Shown in pieces: positions 45,374 to 55,924 of a stretch of 64,000 nt of DNA. The stretch's first letter is position 1; each line of letters opens with the position of its first letter. The DNA lies in contig NZ_FOUD01000022.1 of the NCBI RefSeq assembly GCF_900114765.1, forward strand, positions 29,001 through 93,000, in the 5' to 3' direction. The translations under genes were made by a program, and so were the position numbers. The stretch is from Halopseudomonas pachastrellae (GTDB taxonomy: Bacteria; Pseudomonadota; Gammaproteobacteria; Pseudomonadales; Pseudomonadaceae). Below the pieces are notes generated by a model. The model saw nothing but the letters and a program-made list of their open reading frames with translations, was not told where the DNA came from and did no database searches.

Positions 45374-46660
45374 ATGATTGCAGCGCGTAGTCTGTTGGTG
45401 GCCGGTCTGAGTCTGGCGTTTGTCATGCCCCTGCAGGCACAGGAGCAAGCTGCCGAGGCAGCCGCAGCACCCCTGCCGCTAAACGAGTTGCGCACCTTTG
45501 CCGAGGTGTTTGAGCGTATTCGTGCTGCCTACGTTGAGCCGGTCGACGATGCCACCCTGCTGGACAACGCCGTGCGCGGCATGCTCGAAGGGCTCGACCC
45601 GCACTCTGCCTACCTCACGCCGGAAGACTACACCGGCCTGCAGGACACCACCGAAGGCCAGTTTGGCGGCCTGGGGATTGAAGTCGGTCAGGAAGACGGC
45701 TTTCTCAAGGTGGTTTCCCCGATTGACGACACGCCGGCAGCAGAAGCAGGCATCGAGGCGGGCGACCTGATCGTCAAGATCGACGACCAGCCGGTCAAGG
45801 GCATGAGCCTGATGGACGCGGTTGACCGCATGCGCGGTGAGCCGGGTTCGGAGATTCGCCTGACCCTGGTGCGTGGCAGCGGTCGCCCCTTTGAAGTCAC
45901 CCTGACCCGCGCGGTTATCAAGGTCAAGAGCGTCAAGACCGAAGAGCTTGAGCCCGGCTACGCCTACCTGCGCATCACCCAGTTCCAGAACAACACCGGC
46001 GATGAAGTACGCACCAGCCTTAACCGTCTGAACGCCAATGGCGACCTCAAGGGGCTGGTGCTGGATCTGCGCAACAACCCGGGCGGCGTGCTGCAGTCCG
46101 CAGTCGAGGTGGTAGACAGCTTTGTCGATCAGGGGCTGATTGTGTACACCAAGGGCCGGCTGAGCAACGCCGAGCTGCGTTACAGCGCGACCAGCAGCAA
46201 CCCCTCCGGAAGTGTGCCGCTGGTGGTGCTGATCAACGGCGGGTCGGCCTCGGCCTCCGAGATTGTTGCCGGCGCCCTGCAGGATCATGGCCGCGGCGTG
46301 ATCATGGGGACCGACAGCTTTGGCAAGGGCTCGGTGCAGACCGTGCTGCCGCTGAATAATGACCGCGCGCTCAAGCTGACAACGGCGCTGTATTACACGC
46401 CCAAGGGGCGCTCGATCCAGGCCCAGGGCATCGTGCCGGATATTCGTGTCGAGCGCGCCCACCTGACGCTGGACGAGGTGGATGACAGCAGCGGCTATCG
46501 CGAGGCCGACCTGGCCGGGCACATCAACAACGCCAGCGGTCAGGAGCGCCCCACCGGCAGTATGCCGCAGCGCGAGCGCGACGCCCGTGATGCCGATTAC
46601 CAGCTCAATCAGGCGCTCAACCTGCTCAAGGGCCTCAATATCGTCCGCAACGTAGAGTGA
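45374..46660 (+). CDS. ctpA: Carboxy-terminal processing protease CtpA (S41A)
   Basis: Periplasmic tail-specific protease, 428 residues from ATG at 45374 (GAGAG upstream). Signal peptide ends near MPLQAQ. A PDZ domain covers about 100-180 (GGLGIEVGQEDGFLKVVSPI). The Ser-Lys dyad is Ser293 in GGSASASEIVAGALQD and Lys318 in SFGKGSVQT. In P. aeruginosa CtpA acts with LbcA on cell-wall hydrolases, which fits the envC neighbour. Its stop overlaps the next start in GTGA. Confidence 0.96.
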   Translation: MIAARSLLVAGLSLAFVMPLQAQEQAAEAAAAPLPLNELRTFAEVFERIRAAYVEPVDDATLLDNAVRGMLEGLDPHSAYLTPEDYTGLQDTTEGQFGGLGIEVGQEDGFLKVVSPIDDTPAAEAGIEAGDLIVKIDDQPVKGMSLMDAVDRMRGEPGSEIRLTLVRGSGRPFEVTLTRAVIKVKSVKTEELEPGYAYLRITQFQNNTGDEVRTSLNRLNANGDLKGLVLDLRNNPGGVLQSAVEVVDSFVDQGLIVYTKGRLSNAELRYSATSSNPSGSVPLVVLINGGSASASEIVAGALQDHGRGVIMGTDSFGKGSVQTVLPLNNDRALKLTTALYYTPKGRSIQAQGIVPDIRVERAHLTLDEVDDSSGYREADLAGHINNASGQERPTGSMPQRERDARDADYQLNQALNLLKGLNIVRNVE

Positions 46661-47607
46661 GGTCCGGGGTCTTTGCCGGGCTGCGCTGCGGCCTGGCGGC
46701 GCTGTTGTTGGCAGCGCTGGTAGCCTGCTCCGATGACAGCACTGAACAAACCGCCGCGCCGGCGCCTGATGCGCAGCCGGTGCAGCAGGGTACGCCATTG
46801 CCGCCAGAACCGGTGGTCAGTCTGCCAGAGAGCCTTCCGTCAGCTATTCCCGATGCGCCTGTCGAGGTGCCTTTCGACTTGCCGGACGCAGCGCCTGACG
46901 ACGCCCCCGAGCTGCCCGCGCCGGAGCCGCCACCTGCTGCTCCGGCGCTGCCGCGTCTGGCCGTTGTGATCGACGATGTTGGCCAGAGTCTGACGGTTGG
47001 TCGACGTCTACTGGCGCTGCCGGGGCCGGTTGCGCTGGCGATTCTGCCGCAGTTGCCCCATTCCCAAACGCTGGCCAGCGAAGCGGCCGCCGCCGGCAAG
47101 CCGGTAATGCTGCATCTGCCGATGGAGAACATGGCCGGCCTGTCGATTGGTCCGGGCGGACTAACCACCGGCATGACCGAGGCTGAGTTTCGCAGCCAGC
47201 TGCAGCAGAGTCTGAACGCCTTTGGGCCGATTCAGGGCGTCAACAACCACATGGGCAGCCGGCTCACCGCAGACCGTCAGCGCATGGACTGGCTGATGCA
47301 GGTATTGGCCGAGCGGCAGCTGTTCTTTGTCGACAGCCGTACCACAGCGCAAACCCAGGCCGCATTTGCCGCCGAGGCCGCACGGGTGCCGCACGTTTCG
47401 CGCGACATCTTTCTGGACAACGTGCGCAGCGAAGCAGAGATCGATCACGAGTTTCGCCAGGTACTGGCCCGCGCCCGCAAACAGGGCGCAGCCGTGCTGA
47501 TCGGCCATCCCTACCCGGAAACCCTGGCTTATCTGGAGCGCCGCTTGCCGCAGCTGGAGGCGGAAGGGGTGCAGTTGGTGAGTGTGCAGGTGTTGTTGGA
47601 GCGGTAG
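46657..47607 (+). CDS. Divergent polysaccharide deacetylase family lipoprotein (YibQ)
   Basis: 316 residues from a GTG overlapping ctpA. A lipoprotein signal (LLAALVAC, Cys24) and a Pro/Ala-rich linker (25-100) lead into a NodB-like barrel (LAVVIDDVGQSL, ILPQLPHS, MLHLPMEN, GVNNHMGSRLTAD, FVDSRTTAQT, GAAVLIGHPYPETLAYL). Substrate unknown. Last gene of the gpmI-envC-ctpA-yibQ row; such genes follow ctpA in many proteobacteria. Confidence 0.92.
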   Translation: MRSGVFAGLRCGLAALLLAALVACSDDSTEQTAAPAPDAQPVQQGTPLPPEPVVSLPESLPSAIPDAPVEVPFDLPDAAPDDAPELPAPEPPPAAPALPRLAVVIDDVGQSLTVGRRLLALPGPVALAILPQLPHSQTLASEAAAAGKPVMLHLPMENMAGLSIGPGGLTTGMTEAEFRSQLQQSLNAFGPIQGVNNHMGSRLTADRQRMDWLMQVLAERQLFFVDSRTTAQTQAAFAAEAARVPHVSRDIFLDNVRSEAEIDHEFRQVLARARKQGAAVLIGHPYPETLAYLERRLPQLEAEGVQLVSVQVLLER

Positions 47608-48071
47608 CTGCGGAGCACTGTAGTTTGAGTCTTCCGGCTCGCCATGGCGGCGGGGCTAGGTGCTGATAGTGCGCATGCCCTCCGTCGGCGGAGTGTGCAC
47701 CGGCTGTCGTCCCGTTTACGCGGGCGAGTAGCGCAGATTTATCGGGGACAAGAGCCACAGGGTGTCTGAGGAGCGAAGCGACGAGTTTTGTGGCTCCCCG
47801 ATAAATCGAGCAACGCAGCGAACCCGAAGGGCCGCGTAGTCGGGTGCCCCGGGGGATTGCTAAGGGGGGGCTGGGCAAGCAGCCCCCCTTGGCTCGCCGT
47901 AAAAGGCGAAAAGCGGACTAAAAGCTGCGTAGAGAGCTGGCCAGCGGTGCGGAGATGGAACTCGCGCGGCCACGGCGTGCCGTGGCCCTGCAGCGTGGTG
48001 GTGCCGGAGGAAATAGGCGCGTAGCGTCTGCGGTCGGCTTCCCACGCAGCGCGTGGGAATCATCCGTGGTA
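47608..48071. other. 464-bp structured intergenic region, no gene seen
   Basis: No convincing coding frame. It is packed with inverted repeats: ATTTATCGGGG-ACAAG-AGCCACA (47737-47759) pairs with TGTGGCTCCCCGATAAAT (47789-47806); AAGGGGGGGCT (47862-47872) with AGCCCCCCTT (47881-47890); GGCCACGG (47968-47975) with CCGTGGCC (47980-47987); TTCCCACGC (48039-48047) with GCGTGGGAA (48051-48059). The last is a palindrome common in proteobacterial spacers. None has a U-run, so these are not plain terminators. May be a mosaic of repeats or a structured RNA. Confidence 0.55.
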
Positions 48072-48845
48072 TCAGAGACGCATCTCAATTCCACGCTCGG
48101 CCATATAGGCCTTGGCGTCGGCAATGCTGTACTCGCCAAAGTGGAAGATGCTGGCGGCCAGTACCGCGTCGGCGCCGCCCTGCAGTACGCCATCGGCCAG
48201 ATGCTGCAGGTTACCCACGCCGCCTGAGGCAATGACCGGGATGTGCAGGGCGTCGCTGATGGCGCGGGTTACGCCTAGGTCGTAGCCGCTCTTTACGCCG
48301 TCCTGATCCATGCTGGTCAGCAGAATCTCACCGGCGCCCAGTTGCTCCATTTTCTTCGACCACTCAACCGCGTCCAGCCCGGTCGGCTTGCGCCCGCCGT
48401 GGGTGAAAATCTCCCAGCGGCCGGGTTCGTTCGGGCCGGACACGCGCTTGGCGTCGATCGCAACAACAATACACTGCGAGCCAAAACGATCAGCCGCTTC
48501 GCCGACAAACTCCGGATTGAACACCGCAGCGGTGTTGATCGAGACCTTGTCCGCACCGGCGTTGAGCAGGTTGCGAATATCCTGCACGGTACGTACGCCG
48601 CCGCCGACAGTCAGCGGGATGAACACCTGGCTGGCCATGCGCTCAACCGTGTGCAGCGTGGTGTCGCGCTCCTGGTGGCTGGCGGTGATGTCGAGGAAGG
48701 TGATCTCGTCCGCACCTTGCTCGTTGTAACGGCGAGCGATTTCCACCGGATCACCGGCATCGCGGATGTTCTCGAACTTGACGCCCTTGACCACGCGACC
48801 GTTATCGACGTCGAGGCAGGGGATGATGCGTTTGGCCAGAGGCAT
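48072..48845 (-). CDS. hisF: Imidazole glycerol phosphate synthase cyclase subunit HisF
   Basis: Closes the imidazole ring in histidine synthesis with ammonia from HisH. 257 residues from [21 protein letters not shown], the conserved start with catalytic Asp11; a longer frame upstream reads into a repeat and is rejected. GGAG precedes the [12 protein letters not shown] and [14 protein letters not shown] are the phosphate-binding loops. Separated from hisA by a repeat element. Confidence 0.98.
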   Translation of the reverse strand: MPLAKRIIPCLDVDNGRVVKGVKFENIRDAGDPVEIARRYNEQGADEITFLDITASHQERDTTLHTVERMASQVFIPLTVGGGVRTVQDIRNLLNAGADKVSINTAAVFNPEFVGEAADRFGSQCIVVAIDAKRVSGPNEPGRWEIFTHGGRKPTGLDAVEWSKKMEQLGAGEILLTSMDQDGVKSGYDLGVTRAISDALHIPVIASGGVGNLQHLADGVLQGGADAVLAASIFHFGEYSIADAKAYMAERGIEMRL

Positions 48846-48857
48846 GGGCTTTCTCCG

Positions 48858-48960
48858 AAAGCAGCTGCAAGCGACAAGCTTCAAGCTGCAAGCAAAATCA
48901 GTAAACCAGCGCGGACAGCTTGCCGCTTACGGCTTGCGGCTTGCCGCTGCGTTATCACAC
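48858..48960. repeat. Palindromic CAAGC-rich repeat, copy 2
   Basis: CAGCTGCAAGCGACAAGCTT then CAAGCTGCAAGC at the left, and GACAGCTTGCCGCTTACGGC then TTGCGGCTTGCCGC at the right, form imperfect inverted ends around about 25 bp. The right arm overlaps the last codons of hisA, and the hisA stop TAA (48927-48929) lies inside the repeat. Confidence 0.75.
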
Positions 48961-49676
48961 AACGCCTGCGCTTCAGCCACATCCAGCGTGCCTTCATAGA
49001 TCGCACGGCCGGTGATGGCGCCGATGATGCCGGGTGCGCGGGCGTCGAGCAGGGTCTGGATGTCGCCGATGTGGTGAATGCCGCCGGAGGCGATCACCGG
49101 GATCGAGGTGGCGTTGGCCAGTGCGGCAGTCGCTTCGACGTTGCAGCCTTGCATCATGCCGTCTTTGGCGATGTCGGTGTAGACGATGGCGCTGACGCCG
49201 TCGGCTTCAAAGCGCTTGGCCAGATCGACGACCTGAATGGTGCTGACTTCAGCCCAGCCGTCGGTCGCGACAAAGCCGTCTTTGGCGTCCAGGCCGACGA
49301 TGACCTTGCCCGGGAAGGCGCGGCAGGCTTCGCCGACGAACTCCGGCTCTTTGACCGCCTTGGTGCCGATGATGACGTAGCTGACGCCCGCCTTGACGTA
49401 TTCCTCGATGGTGTCCAGCGAGCGAATGCCGCCGCCGATCTGGATTGGCAGGTCCGGGTAGCGGCGCGCAATCGCGGTGACCGCATCGCCGTTGACCGGC
49501 TTGCCTTCAAAGGCGCCGTTGAGGTCAACCAGGTGCAGGCGGCGGCAGCCGGCTTCAACCCATTTGGCGGCCATGGCGACCGGGTCGTCGGAGAACACGG
49601 TGGCGTCGTCCATCAGGCCCTGGCGCAGGCGCACGCAGGCGCCGTCTTTCAGGTCGATAGCGGGAATAATCAGCAT
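48927..49676 (-). CDS. hisA: Phosphoribosylformimino-5-aminoimidazole carboxamide ribotide isomerase HisA
   Basis: TIM-barrel isomerase of histidine synthesis, 249 residues. [20 protein letters not shown] holds catalytic Asp8; [13 protein letters not shown] holds the second Asp; IGGGIRS and VIASGGIHH are the phosphate loops. The last six residues (AASRKP) are encoded by the CAAGC repeat, so the C-terminus has been reshaped by it. A longer upstream frame ([12 protein letters not shown]) reads into the next repeat and is not used. Confidence 0.97.
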   Translation of the reverse strand: MLIIPAIDLKDGACVRLRQGLMDDATVFSDDPVAMAAKWVEAGCRRLHLVDLNGAFEGKPVNGDAVTAIARRYPDLPIQIGGGIRSLDTIEEYVKAGVSYVIIGTKAVKEPEFVGEACRAFPGKVIVGLDAKDGFVATDGWAEVSTIQVVDLAKRFEADGVSAIVYTDIAKDGMMQGCNVEATAALANATSIPVIASGGIHHIGDIQTLLDARAPGIIGAITGRAIYEGTLDVAEAQALCDNAAASRKP

Positions 49677-49689
49677 GTCTTTTTCCTTT

Positions 49690-49768
49690 GGAAAAAGAGC
49701 TTCAAGCTTCAAGCTTCAAGCTGCAAGCGGTCTGGCTTGTGGCTTGCAGCTTGTGGCTTGTCGCTCGA
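49690..49768. repeat. Palindromic CAAGC-rich repeat, copy 3
   Basis: Three tandem CTTCAAG units (GCTTCAAGCTTCAAGCTTCA) and CTGCAAGCGG at the left face GGCTTGTGGCTTGCAGCTTG and TGGCTTGTCGC at the right, filling the hisA-hisH gap. Same design as the copies near ubiD and hisF. Confidence 0.75.
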
Positions 49769-49771
49769 TGT

Positions 49772-50416
49772 TTACCAGCGCCCATCCCAGGCGAGAAAGT
49801 TGCTCAACAGCTGCAGGCCGTTGGTGTGGCTTTTCTCGGGGTGGAATTGGGTGGCGAATACGTTGTCCTGTGCCAGCGCCGCGGCAAAGTCGACGCCGTA
49901 ATGGCAGCGTCCGGCCAGCTGGCCGCTCTTGTCTGGCGCGGCGTAGTAGCTGTGCACAAAGTAGAAGCGGGCATCCTGCTCGATGCGGTGCCAGAGCGGG
50001 TGGTCGATGGCCTGTTTGACCTGATTCCAGCCCATGTGCGGGACTTTCAGGCGGGTGCCGTCGGCCTCTTTCAGCTCATTGCCAAAGAAACGCACCTTGC
50101 CGGGGAACAGGCCAAGGCAGTCAACGCCGTTGTTCTCTTCGCTGTGCTCCAGCAGCATCTGCATGCCGACACAGATGCCGAGCAGTGGCTTTTCCTTGGC
50201 AGCCTGACGGACGACACCGTCCAGTTCGAGCTGGCGCAGTTCGCTGACGCAGTCGCGAATGGCACCAACGCCCGGCAACAGCACGCGGTCGGCGGCGAGA
50301 ATGACTTGCGGATCACTGGTCACGTCGACCTGACGGGCGCCTGCATGTTCAAGCGCCTTGGCAACCGAGTGCAGGTTGCCCATGCCATAGTCGATGACGG
50401 CTACATGGCTGCTCAT
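49772..50416 (-). CDS. hisH: Imidazole glycerol phosphate synthase glutaminase subunit HisH
   Basis: Class I glutaminase that feeds ammonia to HisF. 214 residues with nucleophile Cys in [19 protein letters not shown] and the His/Glu pair in [22 protein letters not shown]. Starts [18 protein letters not shown]; 3 bp after the hisB stop codon, so tightly coupled. Confidence 0.98.
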   Translation of the reverse strand: MSSHVAVIDYGMGNLHSVAKALEHAGARQVDVTSDPQVILAADRVLLPGVGAIRDCVSELRQLELDGVVRQAAKEKPLLGICVGMQMLLEHSEENNGVDCLGLFPGKVRFFGNELKEADGTRLKVPHMGWNQVKQAIDHPLWHRIEQDARFYFVHSYYAAPDKSGQLAGRCHYGVDFAAALAQDNVFATQFHPEKSHTNGLQLLSNFLAWDGRW

Positions 50417-50419
50417 GGC

Positions 50420-51013
50420 TTACAGGCAACCCTTGGTTGAAGGGGTGATGCCGGCCATGCGCGGATCTTCTTCAATCGCCATGCGCAGCGCGCGGCCAAA
50501 GGCCTTGAACACGGTCTCGATCTGGTGGTGCGTGTTAACACCGCGCAGGTTGTCGATGTGCAGGGTGACCTGGGCGTGGTTGACGAAGCCCTGGAAAAAC
50601 TCCATGAACAGGTCAACGTCAAAGCCGCCCACGCTGGCGCGGGTGTAGGGCACGTGCATCTGCAGACCGGGGCGGCCGGAGAAGTCGATCACGACGCGTG
50701 ACAGCGCTTCGTCCAGCGGCACGTATGCGTGGCCGTAGCGGCGGATGCCTTTCTTGTCGCCGATGGCCTTGGCAAAGGCCTGGCCAAGGGTGATGCCGAC
50801 GTCTTCGACGGTGTGGTGGTCGTCGATGTGCAGATCGCCGCGGGCCTTAATGGTCATGTCGATCAGGCCGTGACGGGCAATCTGGTCGAGCATGTGTTCA
50901 AGGAAAGGCACGCCGATGTCGAAATCGGCCTGGCCGGTGCCGTCGAGGTCGATGGCGACCTTGACCTGGGTTTCCAGCGTGTCGCGCGCGACGCTGGCCT
51001 TGCGTTCAGCCAT
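50420..51013 (-). CDS. hisB: Imidazoleglycerol-phosphate dehydratase HisB
   Basis: Monofunctional dehydratase, 197 residues, with the metal-site motifs [11 protein letters not shown] and [12 protein letters not shown] and [13 protein letters not shown]. First gene of hisB-hisH-hisA-hisF. No phosphatase domain, as usual in Pseudomonas. The 140-bp gap to the divergent oxidase gene must carry both promoters. Confidence 0.98.
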   Translation of the reverse strand: MAERKASVARDTLETQVKVAIDLDGTGQADFDIGVPFLEHMLDQIARHGLIDMTIKARGDLHIDDHHTVEDVGITLGQAFAKAIGDKKGIRRYGHAYVPLDEALSRVVIDFSGRPGLQMHVPYTRASVGGFDVDLFMEFFQGFVNHAQVTLHIDNLRGVNTHHQIETVFKAFGRALRMAIEEDPRMAGITPSTKGCL

Positions 51014-51153
51014 GGCTGTCTCCGCTGATGGATACGTTCAAAGGCGTGCATTATACGTCCCTGCCCATGCCGAGGGCTACCAGTGGCGGATTCACCCTGC
51101 CAATCGGTGTGATAGGGCGGCACAATGGGCCAATTCAAGCGGCGGAGAGATGT

Positions 51154-52257
51154 GTGGTGGATGTCGACCTGGTGGTGATCGGCGCCGGCGTAGTGGGCCT
51201 GGCTATTGCCCAGCGCATGGCGCGGGCGGGGCGCAGCGTGCTGGTGCTGGAGCAGGAAGAGGCGCCGGGCCTGCACTGTTCCAGCCGCAACAGCGAGGTG
51301 ATCCACGCGGGTATCTACTATGCGCCGGGTTCGCTCAAGGCGCAGCTGTGCCGTCAGGGGCGCGATCTGCTGTACGCCTGGTGCCGCGACTACAGGGTGC
51401 CGCACCAGCAGCTCGGCAAGTTGCTGGTGGCGGTGAACGAAGACGAGATCCCCGCCTTGCTGCGGTTGCAGGCCAATGCCGCTGCCAATGGCGTAGAGCT
51501 GATCTGGCTGAGCGCTGCCGAGGTACAGGCACGAGAGCCGCAGGTGCGGGCGGTGGCTGGTCTGTTGTCGCCATTGACCGGGATTGTCGACAGCCATGCG
51601 CTGTTGCAGTCGTTTGAGGCGGCGCTGCAGGCTGCGGATGGTGAGTTGCTGTGTCACACGCAGGTCGAGCACATTAACCCGACGCACGGCGGCCTTGAGC
51701 TGAGCGGGCACAGCAGCGGAGAGGTGTTCAGTCTGCGCGCGCGGCAAGTAGTTAACGCCGGCGGACTGTTCGCCCAGCCGTTGCAGGCAGCGGCTGGTGC
51801 CCAGCAGATTTTGCCGCTGCACCTGTGTCAGGGCCGCTATTTCAGCTACAGCGGGCGCTCGCCGTTTTCTCATTTGGTCTATCCGATGCCCGAGGCCAAT
51901 GCCGCCGGTCTTGGGGTGCATGCGACGCTGGATTTGGGCGGGCAGCTGCGTTTTGGGCCCGATGTGCGCTACCTCGACACGCTGGATTATCAAGTGGATG
52001 AGGCGCTGCGAGAGCGCTTTGCCGCCGCCATCGCCCGCTACTGGCCAGAGGTTGATGCAGCCAGGCTGCAACCAGCCTATGCCGGCGTGCGCCCCAAGCT
52101 GTCTGCTGCGGGGGAACCGGCTCGGGATTTCGTCATCCAAGACCAGAGCGAGCACGGGGTGCCGGGGTTGATCGCCCTGCTGGGAATTGAGTCGCCGGGC
52201 CTGACAGCCAGTCTGGCGCTGGCCGAGCTGGTCGCGCAGCGACTGGATGCGGTGTAG
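51154..52257 (+). CDS. FAD-dependent oxidoreductase, L-2-hydroxyglutarate oxidase type
   Basis: 367 residues from a GTG at 51154 (GGAG six bases upstream; GTG at 51157 possible). DAO fold: DLVVIGAGVVGLAIAQRMARAG at the start, LEQEEAPGLHCSSRNSEVIHAGIYY, NAGGLFAQ and GIESPGLTASLALAE near the end. The H-CSSRNSEVIHAGIYY motif is the mark of the LhgO family, which oxidises L-2-hydroxyglutarate. Substrate inferred from family. It is divergent from hisB. Confidence 0.85.
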   Translation: MVDVDLVVIGAGVVGLAIAQRMARAGRSVLVLEQEEAPGLHCSSRNSEVIHAGIYYAPGSLKAQLCRQGRDLLYAWCRDYRVPHQQLGKLLVAVNEDEIPALLRLQANAAANGVELIWLSAAEVQAREPQVRAVAGLLSPLTGIVDSHALLQSFEAALQAADGELLCHTQVEHINPTHGGLELSGHSSGEVFSLRARQVVNAGGLFAQPLQAAAGAQQILPLHLCQGRYFSYSGRSPFSHLVYPMPEANAAGLGVHATLDLGGQLRFGPDVRYLDTLDYQVDEALRERFAAAIARYWPEVDAARLQPAYAGVRPKLSAAGEPARDFVIQDQSEHGVPGLIALLGIESPGLTASLALAELVAQRLDAV

Positions 52258-52321
52258 GCTCCCCTCTCTCACTGTGCCAAGATTTTTGCCCCGGGCCGGC
52301 CGGGTAGACCAAGGAGTGACT

Positions 52322-54499
52322 ATGAAATCCGTCGTCAAGGTGCTGGGGTTGGTAGTAGGTGCGATTGCCCTGCTGTTGATTGCAGCCCTGTTCTTCCTCA
52401 CCCGTTTGTTCGACCCCAATGACTATAAGGACGACATTCGCGAAGCTGCCCGCGAGCAGGCCAATATCGAGCTGGCGCTGGACGGCGACATCGGCTGGTC
52501 GCTGTTCCCGTGGCTGGGGCTGGAGCTGAAAGACGTTGGCGTGGCGCCGGTGGATAACCCCGCCCAGCCGCTGGCCAAGGTCGGCACCCTGGGACTGGGC
52601 GTCAAGGTGCTGCCGTTGCTGCGCCGTCAGGTGCGCATGAGCGATGTGATTCTGGACGACGTGCAGCTGCAACTGGTGCGCAACGATCAGGGCGTGGGCA
52701 ACTGGGAAACGGTCGGCCCGCAGGATAGCGCGGCAGCAGAGCAGGGCAGTGATGCCGGCGCCGAGGCCCAAACGCAGAATGACGACGGCAATGAGCCGCT
52801 GCAGATCACCGTAGAGAGCGTGCAGGTGACCAACGCCAGCGTGCACTACGAAGACCGTCAGACCGGCCAGATCCTGTCGCTGGATGAAGCCAACCTGACC
52901 ACCGGCGCGCTGATCCCGGGCGAGCCCTTTGATGTGTCCTTCCTGGGGTTGCTGACACTGGACCAACCGGCCATGCGCGTGCGCATGGATCTGAAGACCG
53001 TGGCCACCCTGCAGCCGGGCGAGCAGCGCTATCTGCTCAGCGGGGTTGATCTGAAGGTCGACGCCAGCGGCGAGCCCTTTGGCGGTCGGGCGGTCAATCT
53101 GCAACTGCAGGGCGACGGTCTGGTTGATCTGGCCGAGCAGGTGGCCGAGCTGACTCAACTGCGCTTGTCCCTGGCTGACATGCGGGCAACCGGCCAGCTC
53201 AAGGTCAGCGATCTGGACAGTGAGCCACAGCTGGCGGGCCGCCTGGACGTGGCCGCCTTTGATGCCCGCGACCTGCTGCGTGATCTGGGCCAGACGCTGC
53301 CAGATATGGCTGATCCGGGCGCGCTGTCCAGCGTTGCCCTGTCCGCTAACCTGGCGGGCGGCGCGAGCAGCCTGATGCTGAACGACCTGCAGCTGGCGCT
53401 CGACGGGTTTGCCCTGCAGGGCTCGCTTGGCCTGGCCGACTTTGAGCGTCAGGCGCTGCGTTTTGATCTGGCCGGCGACAACCTGAACCTGGATAACTAC
53501 CTGCCGCCCAGTGCCGAGGGTGAGGGCAGCAGCAGTGGCAGCGCCGGTTCTGGCGGCAGCCGCTCGCAGTCGGCGCCCGAGCCCTGGAATGATGACGACG
53601 TGTTGCCGCTGGACACGCTGGCGCGACTGGACGTTGATGGCAAGCTGGCGCTGCAGCAGGTCACGCTGACCGGGCAGACCATCAAGCCCTTTAACATGGC
53701 CGTGCGCGCGCGTGATGGCGTGGTCAGGCTGACCCAGCTGGACGGTGGCATCTTTGGTGGCAGCTTCAGCGCCAGTGGCAGTATCGATACCCGTAAGACG
53801 CCGGTCGGCAGCGGCCTAAAGGCGCAGCTCAAGGGCATCGACTCGGCTGCCGCGCAGCAGGCCTACGAGGTGCCGCAGCAGGTAAGTGGCCTGCTCGATA
53901 TGAACCTGGATGTCACTGCCGGTGGCAACAGCCTGCGTCGCTGGATGAACACCCTGAACGGTAATGCGTCCTTCAAGGTGACGGACGGCGCTTTGCTGGG
54001 CGTGAATCTGGAGCAGCAGGTATGCCGCGCGATCGCCCTGGCTAACCGCAAGTCGCTGAGCGGCGAGCGCGGTAGCGAGAACACCCCCTTTGAACAGCTC
54101 GACGGTAGCTTCACCATCCGCAACGGTGTGGTTGCCAACCGTGATCTGGTGGTTGACCTGCCGGGCCTGGCCGGCAAGGGCAAGGGTGACATCAACCTGC
54201 CTGAGCAACGTTTGGATTACAGCATCGGCCTCCTGCTCGAAGGCGATCGCAGCGAGATGCCGGATGAGGCCTGTCAGGTAAACGAGCGCTATGCCGACAT
54301 CGAATGGCCGATCCGTTGTCAGGGCTACCTGCATAATGCGGGCAGCAGCTGCGGTGTCGATAGCGAAGGGGTGGGCAAGATCGCTGCCAAGCTGGTGGGC
54401 AACGAAGTACAGCGCAAACTGGAAGAGCGCATTGATGATTCGCTTGGCGACAAGGCACCGGAGCTGCGTGACGCCATCAAGGGGCTGTTTTCACGGTGA
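52322..54499 (+). CDS. AsmA family protein
   Basis: 725-residue inner-membrane protein with a single N-terminal helix ([29 protein letters not shown]) and a large periplasmic beta-rich region; AsmA_2 C-terminal domain at about 540-720 ([48 protein letters not shown]). A Ser/Gly-rich linker is at about 400-420. AsmA-like proteins take part in lipid transport to the outer membrane. AAGGAG before the ATG. Its stop overlaps mutY (GTGA), as in other Pseudomonas. Confidence 0.93.
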   Translation: MKSVVKVLGLVVGAIALLLIAALFFLTRLFDPNDYKDDIREAAREQANIELALDGDIGWSLFPWLGLELKDVGVAPVDNPAQPLAKVGTLGLGVKVLPLLRRQVRMSDVILDDVQLQLVRNDQGVGNWETVGPQDSAAAEQGSDAGAEAQTQNDDGNEPLQITVESVQVTNASVHYEDRQTGQILSLDEANLTTGALIPGEPFDVSFLGLLTLDQPAMRVRMDLKTVATLQPGEQRYLLSGVDLKVDASGEPFGGRAVNLQLQGDGLVDLAEQVAELTQLRLSLADMRATGQLKVSDLDSEPQLAGRLDVAAFDARDLLRDLGQTLPDMADPGALSSVALSANLAGGASSLMLNDLQLALDGFALQGSLGLADFERQALRFDLAGDNLNLDNYLPPSAEGEGSSSGSAGSGGSRSQSAPEPWNDDDVLPLDTLARLDVDGKLALQQVTLTGQTIKPFNMAVRARDGVVRLTQLDGGIFGGSFSASGSIDTRKTPVGSGLKAQLKGIDSAAAQQAYEVPQQVSGLLDMNLDVTAGGNSLRRWMNTLNGNASFKVTDGALLGVNLEQQVCRAIALANRKSLSGERGSENTPFEQLDGSFTIRNGVVANRDLVVDLPGLAGKGKGDINLPEQRLDYSIGLLLEGDRSEMPDEACQVNERYADIEWPIRCQGYLHNAGSSCGVDSEGVGKIAAKLVGNEVQRKLEERIDDSLGDKAPELRDAIKGLFSR

Positions 54500-55560
54500 C
54501 ACCTGAGGTTTTCGCCCAGCGCGTGCTGGATTGGTATGACGGGCATGGGCGACACGACCTGCCCTGGCAGCAGAACATGACGCCCTATCGGGTCTGGGTG
54601 TCGGAAATCATGCTGCAGCAAACGCAGGTCGCCACGGTGATTCCGTATTACCAGCGCTTTATGGCCGAGCTGCCAACGGTTGAGGCGTTGGCGGCCGCCG
54701 AGGAAGATCAGGTGCTGCACCTGTGGACGGGCCTCGGTTATTACAGCCGGGCGCGCAACCTGCACAAGGCTGCTCGGCAGGTCGTCAGTCAGCATGGCGG
54801 CGAGTTTCCGCGCAGCGTTGAAGCCTTGGCCGAGCTGCCCGGTATCGGGCGCTCCACCGCGGGTGCGGTCGCCTCGCTCAGCATGGGCATTCGCGCGCCA
54901 ATCCTCGATGGCAACGTCAAGCGGGTGCTGGCGCGCTTTGCTGCGGTCGAGGGCTGGCCCGGTGAAAAGGCAGTGCATGATCGTTTGTGGCGCATGGCCG
55001 AGCGTTTAACGCCCCAAAGCAGGGTGGCGCACTACACCCAGGCCATGATGGATCTGGGGGCCACCCTGTGCACGCGCAGTAAACCGTCCTGTCTGCTGTG
55101 CCCGCTGGGTGACGGCTGCGAAGCGCGGGTACTGGGTGAGCCAACCCGCTACCCAGGCTCAAAACCTCGCAAGACACTACCGGTGCGCAGCTGCATCATG
55201 CCCCTGCTGGTGAATGGCGACGGCAGCGTGTGGCTGCAGCGTCGGCCCTCCAGCGGGCTCTGGGGCGGACTCTGGTGTCCGCCGCAACTGGATGACGAAG
55301 AGCAGCTCGCGCCGCTGCTCGACGGCTTGCAACTGGCAGCCCACCAACGCCAGGACATGGCGCCCCTGCGCCACACCTTCAGCCACTTCCATCTGGATAT
55401 TCAGCCTCTGCTGCTGAGCGTCTCCGCCCCGGCTGGCGTGGCTGAAAGCGGTCAGGTCTGGTATAACCTGCGGCAACCCGAACCACTGGGTCTGGCAGCG
55501 CCGGTGAAAAAGCTGCTGGGCCGGATTGAGCCGCTTTTGCAGGCGGCCCTGGAGGAGTAA
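54496..55560 (+). CDS. mutY: A/G-specific adenine glycosylase MutY
   Basis: Removes adenine mispaired with 8-oxoguanine. 354 residues from a GTG. HhH-GPD domain ([19 protein letters not shown] with catalytic Glu, [31 protein letters not shown] with catalytic Asp), 4Fe-4S loop [17 protein letters not shown], and a C-terminal NUDIX-like 8-oxoG recognition domain ([19 protein letters not shown]). Start codon lies in the asmA stop. yggX follows after 4 bp. Confidence 0.98.
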   Translation: MTPEVFAQRVLDWYDGHGRHDLPWQQNMTPYRVWVSEIMLQQTQVATVIPYYQRFMAELPTVEALAAAEEDQVLHLWTGLGYYSRARNLHKAARQVVSQHGGEFPRSVEALAELPGIGRSTAGAVASLSMGIRAPILDGNVKRVLARFAAVEGWPGEKAVHDRLWRMAERLTPQSRVAHYTQAMMDLGATLCTRSKPSCLLCPLGDGCEARVLGEPTRYPGSKPRKTLPVRSCIMPLLVNGDGSVWLQRRPSSGLWGGLWCPPQLDDEEQLAPLLDGLQLAAHQRQDMAPLRHTFSHFHLDIQPLLLSVSAPAGVAESGQVWYNLRQPEPLGLAAPVKKLLGRIEPLLQAALEE

Positions 55561-55564
55561 GCCA

Positions 55565-55837
55565 ATGACGCGCATGGTGATGTGCCGCAAGTACAAGCAG
55601 GAGCTGCCAGGCCTGGATCGCCCGCCGTATCCGGGCCCCAAGGGGCAGGAAGTGTTCAACGAGGTGTCGCGCAAGGCCTGGGATGAGTGGCAGAAACACC
55701 AGACCATGCTGATCAACGAGCGCCGGCTGAACATGATGGACCCCGAAGATCGTCGCTTCATCCAGCAGGAAATGGACAAGTTTCTTGCCGGTGAGGAATA
55801 CGCTCAGGCAGACGGCTACGTCCCGCCCAGCGAGTGA
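55565..55837 (+). CDS. yggX: Probable Fe(II)-trafficking protein YggX
   Basis: 90-residue cytosolic protein that protects iron-sulfur clusters from oxidation. [28 protein letters not shown] with the conserved Cys7, and [26 protein letters not shown], are diagnostic. ATG at 55565 with GGAG upstream (end of mutY). The mutY-yggX pair is near universal in gammaproteobacteria. Confidence 0.98.
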   Translation: MTRMVMCRKYKQELPGLDRPPYPGPKGQEVFNEVSRKAWDEWQKHQTMLINERRLNMMDPEDRRFIQQEMDKFLAGEEYAQADGYVPPSE

Positions 55838-55883
55838 TAACGCGGTAAGCGGCTGAAAAAGTGGAAAATATTTTTCGGATCGC

Positions 55884-55912
55884 TTGACAGCTTGAGGCGC
55901 AATCTATTTAAT
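55884..55912 (+). promoter_or_regulatory. Sigma-70 promoter of tRNA-Phe
   Basis: TTGACA at 55884-55889 and TTTAAT at 55907-55912, spacing 17, thirteen bases before the tRNA. AT-rich upstream stretch GAAAATATTTTTC at 55864-55876 resembles an UP element. Confidence 0.75.
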
Positions 55913-55924
55913 GGCGCCCACGTT

